The notes below the pieces were generated by a model, which ran no database searches, was not told the origin of the DNA, and saw only the letters and a list, made by a program, of their open reading frames with translations. From Mycolicibacterium brumae (GTDB lineage: Bacteria > Actinomycetota > Actinomycetes > Mycobacteriales > Mycobacteriaceae), in contig NZ_CP104302.1 in NCBI RefSeq assembly GCF_025215495.1, positions 930,001 through 994,000 of the forward strand: 64,000 nt of DNA, in the 5' to 3' direction. Positions 43,349 to 54,849 of the stretch are shown piece by piece. Numbering within the stretch: position 1 is the stretch's first letter; each line of letters starts with the position of its first letter. The translations under genes and the position numbers were made by a program.

Positions 43349-43584
43349 ACGGCTTCCTCGTCACGCAGTTTGTCGACCAACGCGTTCGAGACCGCGGGTC
43401 CGCGGCGCCCGAACGGTTCGAAGCCGTGGAGGTCGCCCGTCGCTCGCCCGGATTCGGCGCTGTGCTGCTGCAGAGCGTGTCGAGCCAGGTCGGAGAGCAC
43501 CTCGCCGGCGGTGCGCTTCTCCCGGCGTGCCCGCTCCTTCACCGCGAGCAGCACGTCGTCGTCCAGGGAGAGTGTGGTGCGCAT
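43345..43584 (-). CDS. vapB: VapB-type ribbon-helix-helix antitoxin
   Basis: A 79-residue antitoxin. The N-terminal ribbon-helix-helix is MRTTLSLDDDVLLAVKERAR followed by KRTAGEVLSDLARHAL; the C-terminal half, which should wrap the toxin, is disordered-looking and ends LVDKLRDEEAV. It is first in the operon; its start codon lies inside a 38-bp palindrome that must be its own operator. Confidence 0.92.
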   Translation of the reverse strand: MRTTLSLDDDVLLAVKERARREKRTAGEVLSDLARHALQQHSAESGRATGDLHGFEPFGRRGPAVSNALVDKLRDEEAV

Positions 43585-43616
43585 GCATCTGATGCTACGG
43601 CATCAGATGCATGCGC
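43579..43616. promoter_or_regulatory. 38-bp palindromic vapBC operator
   Basis: GCGCATGCATCTGATGC (43579-43595), spacer TACG, then its exact complement (43600-43616): 17-bp arms. The vapB ATG (43584-43582) lies within the left arm, so binding by VapBC would cover both promoter and start site, and the transcript may be leaderless or nearly so. Confidence 0.8.
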
Positions 43617-43710
43617 CGCTCCTGGATCCTCGAGAAACGGATGCGAGCGGCCAGAATGTGACGGCGGTATTCCTGCTGGGCGCGAGGACTGGCGCATCGA
43701 CGCGCCGGGC

Positions 43711-43746
43711 AAAGAAAGACACCCTCCGACACTGGTCAGAGGGTGT
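43711..43746 (-). terminator. intrinsic terminator of the tRNA-Arg gene
   Basis: On the minus strand ACACCCTC and GAGGGTGT enclose a 12-nt loop and are followed by CTTTCTTT, a classical stem plus T-run 7 bp after the encoded CCA of the tRNA. Confidence 0.8.
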
Positions 43747-43752
43747 TTCAGG

Positions 43753-43828
43753 TGGTGCCCCCGGCAGGATTCGAACCTGCGGCCTTCTGCTCCGGAGGCA
43801 GACGCTCTATCCCCTGAGCTACGGGGGC
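43753..43828 (-). tRNA. tRNA-Arg (anticodon CCG)
   Basis: The complement from 43828 folds as a normal tRNA: acceptor GCCCCCG/CGGGGGC, D arm GCTC...GAGC, anticodon arm TCTGC-CTCCGGA-GCAGA with anticodon CCG reading the arginine codon CGG, and T arm GCAGG-TTCGAAT-CCTGC. The discriminator is A and CCA is encoded (43755-43753). The body is 73 nt without CCA. vapBC on one side and a REP13E12 gene on the other make this a plausible integration hotspot. Confidence 0.97.
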
Positions 43829-44010
43829 GCGGACGTTCGTCGCGCCGATCGGGCCCGGATAGCGTAACCCATCGCCAGTGTGACGGTGGACGGTGGGCAG
43901 CCGATGCGCAGGCGCCCGACTGTGGATTGCGGGAAGGTCCGCTCCGAAACCCCGCGAGAACGGCGGCTCGCTCGGGAGTGCGGCGATGATCGTCGGGAAG
44001 AGCCGCGGCG

Positions 44011-44079
44011 GGAGTCGTCTCTTGGTCGCGCCGGGAGTTGCCTCGCGGTCGCGCCCGGAGTCGTCTCGCGGTCGCGCTC
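44011..44079. repeat. three 23-bp tandem repeats
   Basis: Units start at 44011, 44034 and 44057 with the consensus GGAGTCGTCTCGCGGTCGCG; a fourth, more diverged copy may follow. Few differences separate units 2 and 3. Confidence 0.7.
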
Positions 44080-44137
44080 GCAGCGGCCCTCGCGGCGTCT
44101 ATTTTTCTCATAGAACTCTCAAACCACAGGGCCTGTT

Positions 44138-44158
44138 TTCCGTTGTCTCGCAACGGAA
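44138..44158. other. hairpin upstream of the REP13E12 gene
   Basis: TTCCGTTG-TCTCG-CAACGGAA, an 8-bp perfect stem 30 bp before the start of the HNH gene. Could be a regulator site or part of the mobile repeat end. Confidence 0.4.
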
Positions 44159-44188
44159 CTTGTCGGACCCGGGGTCTAACGTTTTGGT

Positions 44189-45718
44189 ATGAGCAGCAAC
44201 GCCTACGCCGATCGGGAGGCGATCTTCGCCGCCCTCGCGCAGGCCGAAACTGCCCACCGAGTGTTGGCTTCGGCGTCCCTCGACGCACTGTCCGCCGAGG
44301 AGGTGTTGGAGGTGCTGGCCCGCCGGGAGGCGCTGGCCTGGCGGGCGCCGGCGGTCGACCATCGGCTGCTGGCGCGGTTGGTGGTCGACGGCAATCCGGG
44401 GGTGTTGGGGGCGGCGAACCTGACCCTCGTGTTGGAGGAGCGTCTGCGGATCTCCCGGGGTGTCGCCCGACGGCGGCTGGCTGAGGCCGCTGACCTCGGG
44501 CCGCGGGTCGCGTTGGATGGGCAACCCCTGGAACCGGTCATGCCCACCGTGGCGCAGGGGGCGGCGGCGGGGGTGATCGGCCCCGAGCAGATCGCGATCG
44601 TGCGGGACACCTATGCCAAGATCCCCGCCGCCGTCGATCCGGAGACCCGGGCTGACGCCGAGAAGGAGTTGGCGGAGTTGGCCGCCTCCTACGGGCCGGC
44701 GCACCTACAGAAACTCGCGACCGTGCTGCTGATGGTTTTGGATCCCGATGGGGATTTCGCCGATCGGCGGCGGGCCGCCAAACGCGGCCTCAGTGTTGGT
44801 GCGCAGACTCATGATGGGATGCGCAACCTCCGCGCCAGCCTCACCCCCGAAGCCTGGGCCACGTTGGAGCCGATCCTGGAGAAGTTGGCGGCGCCAGGCA
44901 TGTGCAACCCCGAGGACGAACACCCCTGCGTCTCCGGAACCCCGTCGGAAGACCAGATCCAAGGCGACAAGCGGACCGTCTCGCAACGCAACCACGACGC
45001 CCTCGTCGCCGCCATGCGCGCACTGCTGGCCTCCGGAGACCTCGGGCAACACAACGGGCTACCCGTCACCGTCATCGTCACCACCACCTTGGCGGAATTG
45101 GAGGCCGCCGCCCACGGCGGGGCGCCCGCCGACCTCGGGACGGCGCCGACCGTGGAGCCCAGCGCGACCACCAGTCAGCCCCCGGCCTGCTACGTCCCCG
45201 CCGCGCTCACGGGGTGGGCCGTCACCGCGGGTGGATCGTTCCTGCCGATGAGTGATCTCCTGCGGATGGCGTCGCATGCCATCCATTACCTCACCGTCTT
45301 CGACGGCCACGGCCGGGCACTATGGCTCGGACGGACCAAACGCCTGGCCAATGCTGACCAGCGGATCGTCTTGTACGCCCGGGACAAGGGGTGTACGAAG
45401 CCCGGCTGCACCCACAGTGCCTACCGCTGCCAAGCACACCACCTGACCCCCTACGGGCGGGGCCGAGAAGGCCGCACCGACATCGACGATCTCGGCCTGG
45501 CCTGCGGCAGGGACAACACCATGGCCGACACCCACAACTGGACCACCCACCTCAACACCGACGGCCGCGTCGAATGGACCCCGCCGAAACACCTCAACCA
45601 CGGCCAACCCCGGGTCAACCCGTATCACCAACCCGCCGACATGCTCGCCCACTTCCACAAACGCTTCCGACACCAACACCCACCCGGGACAGACCCACCC
45701 CACGGCTCAAAAAGCTAG
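44189..45718 (+). CDS. REP13E12/DUF222 HNH endonuclease-domain protein
   Basis: A 509-residue member of the repetitive 13E12 family of mycobacteria: N-terminal DUF222 region (residues about 30-330) and a C-terminal HNH domain, [20 protein letters not shown] followed by [20 protein letters not shown] and CGRDN. The Cys pairs, the HH and the late Asn form the metal-bound nuclease site and appear intact. Such genes are multi-copy in mycobacteria, some serving as phage attachment targets (phiRv1 in M. tuberculosis). No frameshift is seen. The natural role is unknown. Confidence 0.92.
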   Translation: MSSNAYADREAIFAALAQAETAHRVLASASLDALSAEEVLEVLARREALAWRAPAVDHRLLARLVVDGNPGVLGAANLTLVLEERLRISRGVARRRLAEAADLGPRVALDGQPLEPVMPTVAQGAAAGVIGPEQIAIVRDTYAKIPAAVDPETRADAEKELAELAASYGPAHLQKLATVLLMVLDPDGDFADRRRAAKRGLSVGAQTHDGMRNLRASLTPEAWATLEPILEKLAAPGMCNPEDEHPCVSGTPSEDQIQGDKRTVSQRNHDALVAAMRALLASGDLGQHNGLPVTVIVTTTLAELEAAAHGGAPADLGTAPTVEPSATTSQPPACYVPAALTGWAVTAGGSFLPMSDLLRMASHAIHYLTVFDGHGRALWLGRTKRLANADQRIVLYARDKGCTKPGCTHSAYRCQAHHLTPYGRGREGRTDIDDLGLACGRDNTMADTHNWTTHLNTDGRVEWTPPKHLNHGQPRVNPYHQPADMLAHFHKRFRHQHPPGTDPPHGSKS

Positions 45719-45863
45719 GGCCGCGAACACCGGGCCACCGGGCCAAGACCCGACCGAGTTTTCCCGCCCGATCAACGAGCCCGCTTGTCACGGCTGTCGC
45801 AGGCCTCCCGACAACGGGAGCGGATTCCGGTCTGAACAGCCCCAGACCATAGGATGGACCCCC

Positions 45864-47516
45864 GTGACCCCCGCCGACCTCGCTGAGTTGCTGAAGTCCA
45901 CCGCCGCGACGGTGCTCACCGAGCATGATCTGGACGCCGCCGCGCTGCCTGAGACGGTGACCGTCGAGCGTCCGCGCAATCCCGAACACGGCGACTACGC
46001 CACCAATCTGGCCCTTCAGCTGGGCAAAAAGGTCGGCGCCAACCCCCGCGAACTCGCCGGTTGGCTGGCCGAAGCGCTACGCGCCGCCCCTGGCATCGCC
46101 GACGCCGAAATCGCCGGCCCGGGCTTTGTGAACCTGCGTATCGACGCGACCGCACAGGGCCAGATCGTGCAGGACGTCCTGGACGCCGGCGACAGCTACG
46201 GTGGCGGCGACGAACTGGGCGAGCAGAAGATCAACCTCGAGTTCGTCTCGGCGAACCCGACCGGGCCGATCCACATCGGCGGCACCCGCTGGGCGGCCGT
46301 CGGCGACGCACTGGGCCGGATGCTCGCCGCTCGCGGCGCCGAGGTGTGCCGGGAGTACTACTTCAACGACCACGGCGCGCAGATCGATCGGTTCGCCCGC
46401 TCGCTGATGGCCGCCGCGCACGGCGAACCGGCCCCGGAGGACGGCTACGCCGGGGACTACATCGCCGACATCGCGCAGCGCGTCATCGCGCGGGTCCCGG
46501 ACGTGCTGAGCCAGCCGCCCGCCGAGCAGCAGGAGACCTTCCGCTCCGTCGGTGTGGATCTGATGTTCACCCACATCAAGGAATCGCTGCACGAGTTCGG
46601 CACCGACTTCGACGTGTTCACCCACGAAGACTCCATGCACACCTCCGGGATGGTCACCGAGGCCATCGCCCGGTTGCGCGCCAACAACGCCATCTACGAG
46701 AAGGACGGCGCCACCTGGCTGCGCACCACCGACTACGGCGATGACAAGGACCGTGTCGTCATCAAGAGCGACGGCGAACCGGCCTATATCGCCGGTGACC
46801 TGGCCTACTACCTGGACAAGCGGGAACGTGGGTTCGGGCTGTGCATCTACATGCTCGGCGCCGACCACCACGGCTACATCGCCCGGCTCAAGGCCGCCGC
46901 CCAGGCGTTCGGCTACAGTCCCGACACCGTCGAGGTGATGATCGGGCAGATGGTCAACCTGGTGCGCGACGGGCAGCCGGTCCGGATGAGCAAACGCGCC
47001 GGCACCGTCATCACCCTCGACGACCTGGTCGACGCCCTCGGGGTCGACGCCGCCCGCTACGCCCTACTGCGGTCCTCGGTGGACACTCCGATCGACATCG
47101 ACCTGGAACTGTGGTCTTCGGCGTCGAGCGAGAACCCGGTGTACTACGTGCAGTACGCGCACGCGCGGCTGTGCGCGCTGGCCCGCAACGCCACCGACCT
47201 GGGTCTGGCCGCCGACACCGCGCACCTCGGGTTGCTGACCCACGAGAAGGAGGGCGCGTTGATCCGCAATCTCGGCGAGTTCCCCCGGGTGGTGAAGACC
47301 GCCGCGGCATTGCGGGAACCGCACCGGGTGTGCCGCTACCTGGAGGATCTGGCCGGCGACTACCACCGGTTCTACGACTCCTGCCGGGTGCTGCCACAGG
47401 GCGACGAGCCCGCCGGCGACCTCAACGCGGCCCGGCTGGCGCTGTGCGCGGCGACCCGCCAGGTGATCGGCAACGGCCTGCGGCTGCTGGGTGTCGGCGC
47501 ACCGGAGCGGATGTGA
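45864..47516 (+). CDS. argS: arginyl-tRNA synthetase
   Basis: Class I synthetase of 550 residues charging tRNA-Arg. The HIGH-type motif is [19 protein letters not shown] (about residue 133), the KMSKS-type motif is [15 protein letters not shown] (about 373), with an N-terminal Add1 domain and the anticodon-binding helix bundle ([20 protein letters not shown]) at the C-terminus. GTG 45864 starts the conserved run argS-lysA-hom-thrC-thrB-rho known from M. tuberculosis (Rv1292 on). The stop overlaps the lysA start. The window also holds a tRNA-Arg gene 2 kb upstream, probably by coincidence. Confidence 0.97.
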   Translation: MTPADLAELLKSTAATVLTEHDLDAAALPETVTVERPRNPEHGDYATNLALQLGKKVGANPRELAGWLAEALRAAPGIADAEIAGPGFVNLRIDATAQGQIVQDVLDAGDSYGGGDELGEQKINLEFVSANPTGPIHIGGTRWAAVGDALGRMLAARGAEVCREYYFNDHGAQIDRFARSLMAAAHGEPAPEDGYAGDYIADIAQRVIARVPDVLSQPPAEQQETFRSVGVDLMFTHIKESLHEFGTDFDVFTHEDSMHTSGMVTEAIARLRANNAIYEKDGATWLRTTDYGDDKDRVVIKSDGEPAYIAGDLAYYLDKRERGFGLCIYMLGADHHGYIARLKAAAQAFGYSPDTVEVMIGQMVNLVRDGQPVRMSKRAGTVITLDDLVDALGVDAARYALLRSSVDTPIDIDLELWSSASSENPVYYVQYAHARLCALARNATDLGLAADTAHLGLLTHEKEGALIRNLGEFPRVVKTAAALREPHRVCRYLEDLAGDYHRFYDSCRVLPQGDEPAGDLNAARLALCAATRQVIGNGLRLLGVGAPERM

Positions 47517-48931
47517 GCGCGCATCCCGCCGGGCCCCGGCACGCCGACGAGATCCACCACCCGGGCGCACCCGCCCGGCCGACCGGTCCCGCCGAGGTGT
47601 CAGCGCTGGAGCCCAACGTGTGGCCGCTGGGCGCCCACCGCGGCGCCGACGGCGAGGTGAGCCTGGCCGGGGCGTCGGTCAGCGCGCTGGCCGACGAGTA
47701 CGGCACCCCGCTGTTCGTGGTCGACGAGAACGACTTCCGCACCCGTTGCCGCCAGATCGCCGAGGCGTTCGGCGGCGGCGACCACGTGCACTACGCCTCC
47801 AAGGCGTTCCTGTGTGGCGAGATCGCCCGCTGGGTCGCCCAGGAGGGTTTGTCGCTGGACGTGGCCACTGGCGGAGAGCTGGCCGTCGCACTGCACGCCG
47901 GGTTCCCGGCGAGCCGAATCACCCTGCACGGCAACAATAAATCCGCCGAAGAGCTCCGCGCCGCCGTCGAGGCCGGTGTCGGGCACGTGGTGATCGACTC
48001 GGTCACCGAGATCGACCGACTCGATGCGATCGCCGGCGAGGCCGGCGTCGTCGTCGATGTGCTGATCCGCGTCACCGTCGGGGTCGAGGCGCACACCCAC
48101 GAGTTCATCTCCACCGCGCATGAAGACCAGAAGTTCGGCCTGTCGCTGGCCAGCGGCGCGGCAATGGACGCGGTGCGCCGCGTCTTCGCCACCGACAATC
48201 TGCGCCTGGTCGGCCTGCACAGCCACATCGGCTCCCAGATCTTCGAAGTCGACGGCTTCGAACTGGCCGCGCACCGCGTGATCGGCCTGCTCGCCGACGT
48301 AGTCGCCGAGTTCGGCGTCGACAAGACCTCCCAGATGTCCATCGTGGATCTCGGTGGGGGACTGGGTATTTCGTATCTTCCCAACGACGATCCGCCACCG
48401 GTGGCTGAGCTGGCCGCGAAGTTGGAGGCCATCATCGCCAATGAGTCGGCGGCCGTCGGGCTGCCGGCGCCCAAGCTGGTCGTCGAACCCGGCCGGGCCA
48501 TCGCCGGACCCGGGACTGTGACCTTGTACCGGGTTGGGACGGTCAAGGACGTCGCCATCAGCGCCAGCGCGCAGCGCCGGTACGTCAGCGTGGACGGCGG
48601 GATGAGCGACAACATCCGGCCGTCGCTGTACGGCGCGGCGTACGACGTCCGGCTGGTCTCGCGCGACAGCGATTCGGATCCGGTTCTCTGCCGAATCGTC
48701 GGAAAGCATTGCGAGAGCGGCGATATCGTCGTGCGTGACGCTTGGCTGCCCGGGGATCTGGCGCCCGGCGATCTGATCGCGGTGGCCGCCACCGGTGCCT
48801 ATTGCTATTCCATGTCGAGCCGGTACAACCTGCTCGGCCGCCCGGCCGTGGTCGCCGTCGAAGACGGTCGGTCGCGGTTGGTTCTGCGTCGCGAGACGCT
48901 CGAAGACCTGTTGAGTTTGGAGGTGGAGTGA
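47513..48931 (+). CDS. lysA: diaminopimelate decarboxylase
   Basis: PLP enzyme of 472 residues, last step of lysine synthesis from meso-diaminopimelate. The PLP lysine is in HYASKAFLC (about residue 94); other marks are [45 protein letters not shown] and the active-site cysteine region KHCESGD. GTG 47513 overlaps the argS stop (GTGA). The N-terminal 30 residues are extra relative to bacterial LysA generally, as in other mycobacteria. Confidence 0.97.
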   Translation: MSAHPAGPRHADEIHHPGAPARPTGPAEVSALEPNVWPLGAHRGADGEVSLAGASVSALADEYGTPLFVVDENDFRTRCRQIAEAFGGGDHVHYASKAFLCGEIARWVAQEGLSLDVATGGELAVALHAGFPASRITLHGNNKSAEELRAAVEAGVGHVVIDSVTEIDRLDAIAGEAGVVVDVLIRVTVGVEAHTHEFISTAHEDQKFGLSLASGAAMDAVRRVFATDNLRLVGLHSHIGSQIFEVDGFELAAHRVIGLLADVVAEFGVDKTSQMSIVDLGGGLGISYLPNDDPPPVAELAAKLEAIIANESAAVGLPAPKLVVEPGRAIAGPGTVTLYRVGTVKDVAISASAQRRYVSVDGGMSDNIRPSLYGAAYDVRLVSRDSDSDPVLCRIVGKHCESGDIVVRDAWLPGDLAPGDLIAVAATGAYCYSMSSRYNLLGRPAVVAVEDGRSRLVLRRETLEDLLSLEVE

Positions 48932-50270
48932 CCGTGGCTAAAACGACCGTGGCGAAAACAGAGAAGCCGGTGGGCGTGGCGGTGCTCGGATTGGGCAACG
49001 TCGGCGCCGAGGTAGTCCGCATCATGGCGGAGTCCGCGCCCGATCTGGCGGCGCGCATCGGCGCTCCGCTGGAACTGCGTGGCGTCGGCGTCCGCCGGGT
49101 GGCCAAGGGCCGCGGAGTTCCGGCCGACATGCTGACTGACGACATCGAGGAACTGGCCTCCCGTGACGACGTCGACATCGTCGTCGAGCTGATGGGCCCG
49201 GTCGAGCCGGCCCGCAAAGCCATCATGACCGCTCTGGAAAACGGCAAATCGGTGGTCACCGCCAACAAGGCGCTGCTGGCCCAGGACGCCGGCAAGCTGG
49301 CCCAGGCCGCCGAGAAGGTCCGCGCGGACCTGTATTTCGAAGCCGCGGTGGCCGGCGCCATCCCGGTGATCCGGCCGCTGACCCAGTCGCTGGCCGGTGA
49401 CCGGGTGCTGCGGGTCGCCGGAATCGTCAACGGCACCACCAACTACATCCTCTCGGCGATGTCCGAGACGGGCGCCTCCTACGACGACGCGCTGGCCGAG
49501 GCCGGCGCGCTGGGCTACGCCGAGGCCGATCCGACCGCCGATGTGGAGGGCTACGACGCCGCGGCCAAGGCCGCCATCCTGGCCTCCATCGCGTTCCACA
49601 CCCGGGTGCAGGCCGACGATGTCTACCGCGAGGGCATCACCGCCGTCAGCGCCGAGGATTTCGCCTCCGCCAAGGCGCTGGGATGCACCATCAAGCTGCT
49701 GTCCATCTGTGAGCGGATCACCAACGCCGATGGATCCGAACAGGTTTCGGCCCGGGTCTACCCCGCGCTGGTCCCGCTGACCCACCCGCTGGCGTCGGTG
49801 AACGGCGCGTTCAACGCGGTCTTCGTCGAGGCAGCCGCGGCCGGGCAGCTGATGTTCTACGGGCAGGGCGCCGGTGGCGCCCCCACCGCGTCGGCGGTGA
49901 TGGGCGATCTGGTGATGGCCGCGCGCAACCGGGTGCAGGGCGGCCGCGGGCCGCGCGAGTCCAAATACGCCCGGCTGCCGATCGCCCCGATCGGCGTGGT
50001 GCCCACCCGGTACTACCTGAGCCTGAACGTGCACGACAAGCCCGGCGTGCTGTCCCGGGTGGCCTCGGAGTTCGCCAATCGCGGGGTCAGCATCGCCGAG
50101 GTGCGTCAGGAAGGCCTGGTGGACGAGGAAGGCCAGGCGATCGGCGCGCGGATCGTGGTGCTCACCCACCGCGCCACCGACGCCGCGCTGTCGGAGACGG
50201 TGGCCGCGCTCAAGGAACTGGACGTGGTGTCGAACGTGGCGAGTGTGCTGCGGATGGAAGGAAACGACTG

Positions 50271-50271
<1 letters not shown>
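48928..50271 (+). CDS. hom: homoserine dehydrogenase
   Basis: NAD(P)H enzyme of 447 residues reducing aspartate semialdehyde to homoserine, the branch to threonine and methionine. Rossmann start [46 protein letters not shown] [16 protein letters not shown], and a C-terminal ACT domain from about residue 360 ([20 protein letters not shown]) for threonine feedback. GTG 48928 overlaps the lysA stop (GTGA); GTG 48934, better spaced from GGAGGTGGAG, would be two residues shorter. Confidence 0.97.
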
Positions 50272-52305
<2,034 letters not shown>

Positions 52306-52581
52306 CACGCCGGGACTGGCTGGGCCCACATTGTTGCTTCCGCAGCGCAACGGGGTTATTCTCGTGCCGTCCCGGGCTGAGGGGGCGTCTTCCGCGCCGA
52401 CACTAGGACGACCACCAATTTTTTTGCGAAGTTCCGCATGGAATCGATGGTTGGGCCCTACCCACATATTCCGGAGCACTCCGTCGCATGGCCGACGGTG
52501 GCATTACGCGCACAGTGTTTCCGCTGAGCGCGCCGAACCCCCCGCCGATGAAGCGAACCGGCAGGGGAAGAAAGGAAATCC
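52306..52581 (+). promoter_or_regulatory. rho promoter and leader region
   Basis: A 276-bp gene-free stretch before rho. It has an AT-rich word CCAATTTTTTTGCG near 52412-52424 and a TTATTC box near 52358 that may be -10, and a good ribosome site (AAAGGAAATCC) before the rho GTG. A long untranslated leader would suit Rho autoregulation, known in other bacteria; nothing here proves it. Confidence 0.4.
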
Positions 52582-54525
52582 GTGACCAATACGGACCTCA
52601 TGACGGCAGATAGCGCCGTCACCAGCGCCGATTCGCCGGCGTCGAAGTCTTCCAAATCCGGCTCGTTGAACACGATGCTGCTGCCCGAACTGCGCGCACT
52701 GGCCGGACAGGTCGGCGTCAAGGGCGTTTCGGGCATGCGAAAGGGCGACCTGGTCGCCGCCATCCGCGCCCAGCAGGCCGGTGGCGCCGCCCCGGCCAAG
52801 TCCGAGCCCGCCAAGGCTGAGCCCGCCAAGGCTGAGCCCGCCAAGACCGAGGCGCCCGCAGCCGAGCCGGCCAAAAGCGAGCCCGCCAAGAACGAGCCCG
52901 CCAAGAACGAGACCGCTTCGAACGAGACCGCTTCGAACGAGTCCTCGGACAACGCTCGAGCCAAGGACGACGACAACAAGCGCGCCCGCGGTGACGACAC
53001 CGACGACAACGCCTCCGGTGAGGGTCGTCGGCGTGAGCGCCGCAACGCCAACCGCGAGGCCGGCGCTCCGTCCGGTCAGGGGGGTGAACAGCGCAACGAG
53101 GGCGCCCAGCAGCGCAACGAGGGTGGCCAGCAGCGCAACGAGGGCGCCCAGCAGCGCAACGAGGGTGGCCAGCAGCGTAATGACGGTGGCCAGCAGCGCG
53201 GCGGTAACGCCAACAACAGCAATAACAACGCCGGGGGCAACAACAACTCCGGCAACAACAACGATGACGACGACGGCCGCGGTGGCCGCCGCGGACGTCG
53301 CTTCCGCGACCGTCGCCGCCGGGAGCGCGGTGGCAGCGAGGGCGGTGACACCGAACTGCGTGAGGACGACGTCGTGCAGCCGGTCGCCGGCATCCTCGAC
53401 GTGCTGGACAACTACGCCTTCGTCCGCACCTCGGGCTACCTGGCCGGCCAGAACGACGTCTACGTCTCGATGAACATGGTGCGCAAGAACGGGCTGCGCC
53501 GTGGTGACGCGGTCACCGGCGCGGTCCGTGTTCCTCGTGAGGGCGAGGGCGGCGACAAGAATCAGCGGCAGAAGTTCAATCCGCTGGTCCGGCTGGACAC
53601 CGTCAACGGCGGGCCGGTCGAAGCCGCCAAGAACCGTCCCGAGTTCGGCAAGCTGACGCCGCTGTACCCGAACCAGCGGCTGCGTCTGGAGACGACCCCG
53701 GAGAAGCTCAACACCCGGGTGATCGACCTGATCATGCCGATCGGCAAAGGCCAGCGCGCGCTGATCGTGTCCCCGCCCAAGGCCGGTAAGACGACGATCA
53801 TGCAGGACATCGCCAACGCGATCACCCGCAACAACCCCGAATGCCACTTGATGGTGGTGCTGGTCGACGAACGGCCCGAAGAGGTCACCGACATGCAGCG
53901 CAGCGTCAAGGGTGAGGTCATCGCCTCCACCTTCGACCGCCCGCCGTCGGATCACACCCAGGCCGCCGAGCTGGCCATCGAGCGGGCCAAGCGCCTGGTC
54001 GAGCAGGGCAAGGACGTGGTGGTGCTGCTGGACTCGATCACCCGCCTGGGCCGCGCGTACAACAACGCCTCTCCGGCGTCGGGGCGCATCCTGTCCGGTG
54101 GTGTGGACTCCACCGCGCTGTACCCGCCCAAGCGGTTCCTCGGCGCTGCGCGCAACATCGAGGATGGCGGCTCGCTGACCATCATCGCCACCGCGATGGT
54201 GGAGACCGGCTCCACCGGTGACACGGTCATCTTCGAGGAGTTCAAGGGCACCGGCAACGCCGAGCTCAAGCTGGACCGCAAGATCGCCGAGCGCCGGGTG
54301 TTCCCGGCCGTCGACGTCAACCCGTCCGGCACCCGCAAGGACGAGCTGCTGCTCGGCCCCGACGAGTTCGCGATCGTGCACAAACTGCGCCGCGTGCTGT
54401 CCGGGCTGGACTCACACCAGGCCATCGACCTGCTGATGAGCCAGCTGCGCAAGACCAAGACCAACTACGAGTTCCTGGTCCAGGTCTCCAAGACTGCCCC
54501 CGGCACGACGAACGACAACGACTGA
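52582..54525 (+). CDS. rho: transcription termination factor Rho with large disordered insert
   Basis: RNA-dependent ATPase hexamer that ends transcription. Of 647 residues (E. coli Rho about 419), 1-55 are the N-terminal helical domain (LLPELRALAGQVGVKGVSGMRKGDLVA), about 60-255 are low complexity: Lys/Pro/Glu/Asn-rich repeats (PAKAEPAKAE), QQRNEGG repeats, Asn/Gly runs and an Arg-rich patch (RGGRRGRRFRDRRRRERG). The core follows: cold-shock RNA-binding part (GILDVLDNYAFVR), Walker A SPPKAGKTT (about 398), Walker B/Q loop LLDSITRLGRAYNNASP and GTGNAELKLDRKIAERRVFP. Actinobacterial Rho proteins have such an insert, which adds RNA affinity. Confidence 0.97.
   Translation: MTNTDLMTADSAVTSADSPASKSSKSGSLNTMLLPELRALAGQVGVKGVSGMRKGDLVAAIRAQQAGGAAPAKSEPAKAEPAKAEPAKTEAPAAEPAKSEPAKNEPAKNETASNETASNESSDNARAKDDDNKRARGDDTDDNASGEGRRRERRNANREAGAPSGQGGEQRNEGAQQRNEGGQQRNEGAQQRNEGGQQRNDGGQQRGGNANNSNNNAGGNNNSGNNNDDDDGRGGRRGRRFRDRRRRERGGSEGGDTELREDDVVQPVAGILDVLDNYAFVRTSGYLAGQNDVYVSMNMVRKNGLRRGDAVTGAVRVPREGEGGDKNQRQKFNPLVRLDTVNGGPVEAAKNRPEFGKLTPLYPNQRLRLETTPEKLNTRVIDLIMPIGKGQRALIVSPPKAGKTTIMQDIANAITRNNPECHLMVVLVDERPEEVTDMQRSVKGEVIASTFDRPPSDHTQAAELAIERAKRLVEQGKDVVVLLDSITRLGRAYNNASPASGRILSGGVDSTALYPPKRFLGAARNIEDGGSLTIIATAMVETGSTGDTVIFEEFKGTGNAELKLDRKIAERRVFPAVDVNPSGTRKDELLLGPDEFAIVHKLRRVLSGLDSHQAIDLLMSQLRKTKTNYEFLVQVSKTAPGTTNDND
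52795..52941 (+). repeat. 15-bp codon repeats in rho
   Basis: Imperfect units based on GCCAAGGCTGAGCCC, coding for AKxEP, then ACCGCTTCGAACGAG twice (TASNE). They form the first half of the disordered insert. Confidence 0.75.
53086..53190 (+). repeat. 21-bp tandem repeats in rho
   Basis: Five units of consensus CAGCAGCGCAACGAGGGTGG plus one base, coding QQRNEG(A/G). Alternating third-codon changes (GGCGCC versus GGTGGC) show duplication in pairs. Copy number in such arrays is prone to change between strains. Confidence 0.85.
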
Positions 54526-54601
54526 TTCGACGAGCTTGCGAGGAACGAGCAAGCGAGAAGAGATCAGTCGCGTTAAACCCGACTGACCTACCTCGATCCC
54601 G

Positions 54602-54651
54602 ACGAGCGGTCGGTTGCGCACAGCTCAGGCTGTGCGCAACCGACCGCTCGT
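54602..54651 (+). terminator. rho terminator, 23-bp perfect stem
   Basis: Arms 54602-54624 and 54629-54651 are exactly complementary around a TCAG loop, 76 bp after the rho stop, followed by TCGTTTCC. A perfect stem this long is unusual. The left arm includes GAGCGGTCGGTTGCGCAC, close to the repeat at 28731. Confidence 0.75.
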
Positions 54652-54667
54652 TCGTTTCCGGGGGCGC

Positions 54668-54816
54668 GACCGCTCGGTTTGGTACGCGCGGTGGTGTGCC
54701 TAGCCGTGCGCTCGCCGGGAAGGTGGAGTGTGACCGCTCGGTTTGGTACGCGCCGCGGTGTACGCAGTCGAGCGCTCGCCGGGGCATCGGGTGCGATCGC
54801 TCGGTTGCGAACAAGC
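54668..54816. repeat. 64-bp direct repeats
   Basis: GACCGCTCGGTTTGGTACGC begins units at 54668 and 54732, with shared inner word GCGCTCGCCGGG; a third, truncated copy begins at 54795 as GATCGCTCGGTTGCGAAC. The right end of the preceding palindrome (54642) starts with the same GACCGCTCG. Confidence 0.75.
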
Positions 54817-54821
54817 TCCGA

Positions 54822-54841
54822 ACTACTCAACCTTGAGTAGT
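54822..54841. promoter_or_regulatory. operator-like inverted repeat before the VOC-PadR operon
   Basis: ACTACTCAA-CC-TTGAGTAGT has 9-bp perfect arms and ends 8 bp before the VOC gene ATG. A PadR-family repressor is the second gene of the operon and is the natural ligand. Confidence 0.65.
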
Positions 54842-54849
54842 GTGTCTCT

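Larger units (their letters stand above)
43829..44188. other. gene-free stretch before the REP13E12 gene
   Basis: These 360 bp hold no credible gene. They contain the 23-bp tandem repeats at 44011-44079, an AT-rich box (ATTTTTCTCATAGA at 44101-44114), and the hairpin at 44138-44158. The tRNA promoter should lie at its left end on the minus strand. Confidence 0.55.
54526..54849. other. repeat-rich gene-free stretch after rho
   Basis: These 324 bp hold the long palindrome (54602-54651), the 64-bp direct repeats (54668-54816) and the operator before the VOC gene (54822-54841). No credible gene is present. Confidence 0.7.

Noticed and set aside
43644..43660. GAGCGGCCAGAATGTGA as another copy of the 28.7-kb repeat
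   Set aside because: Only the first eight bases match well; too weak to group.
52504..54381. A 625-codon minus-strand frame with hydrophobic repeats
   Set aside because: It is antisense to rho; the Val/Leu/Ala repeats are only the complement of the rho codon repeats.
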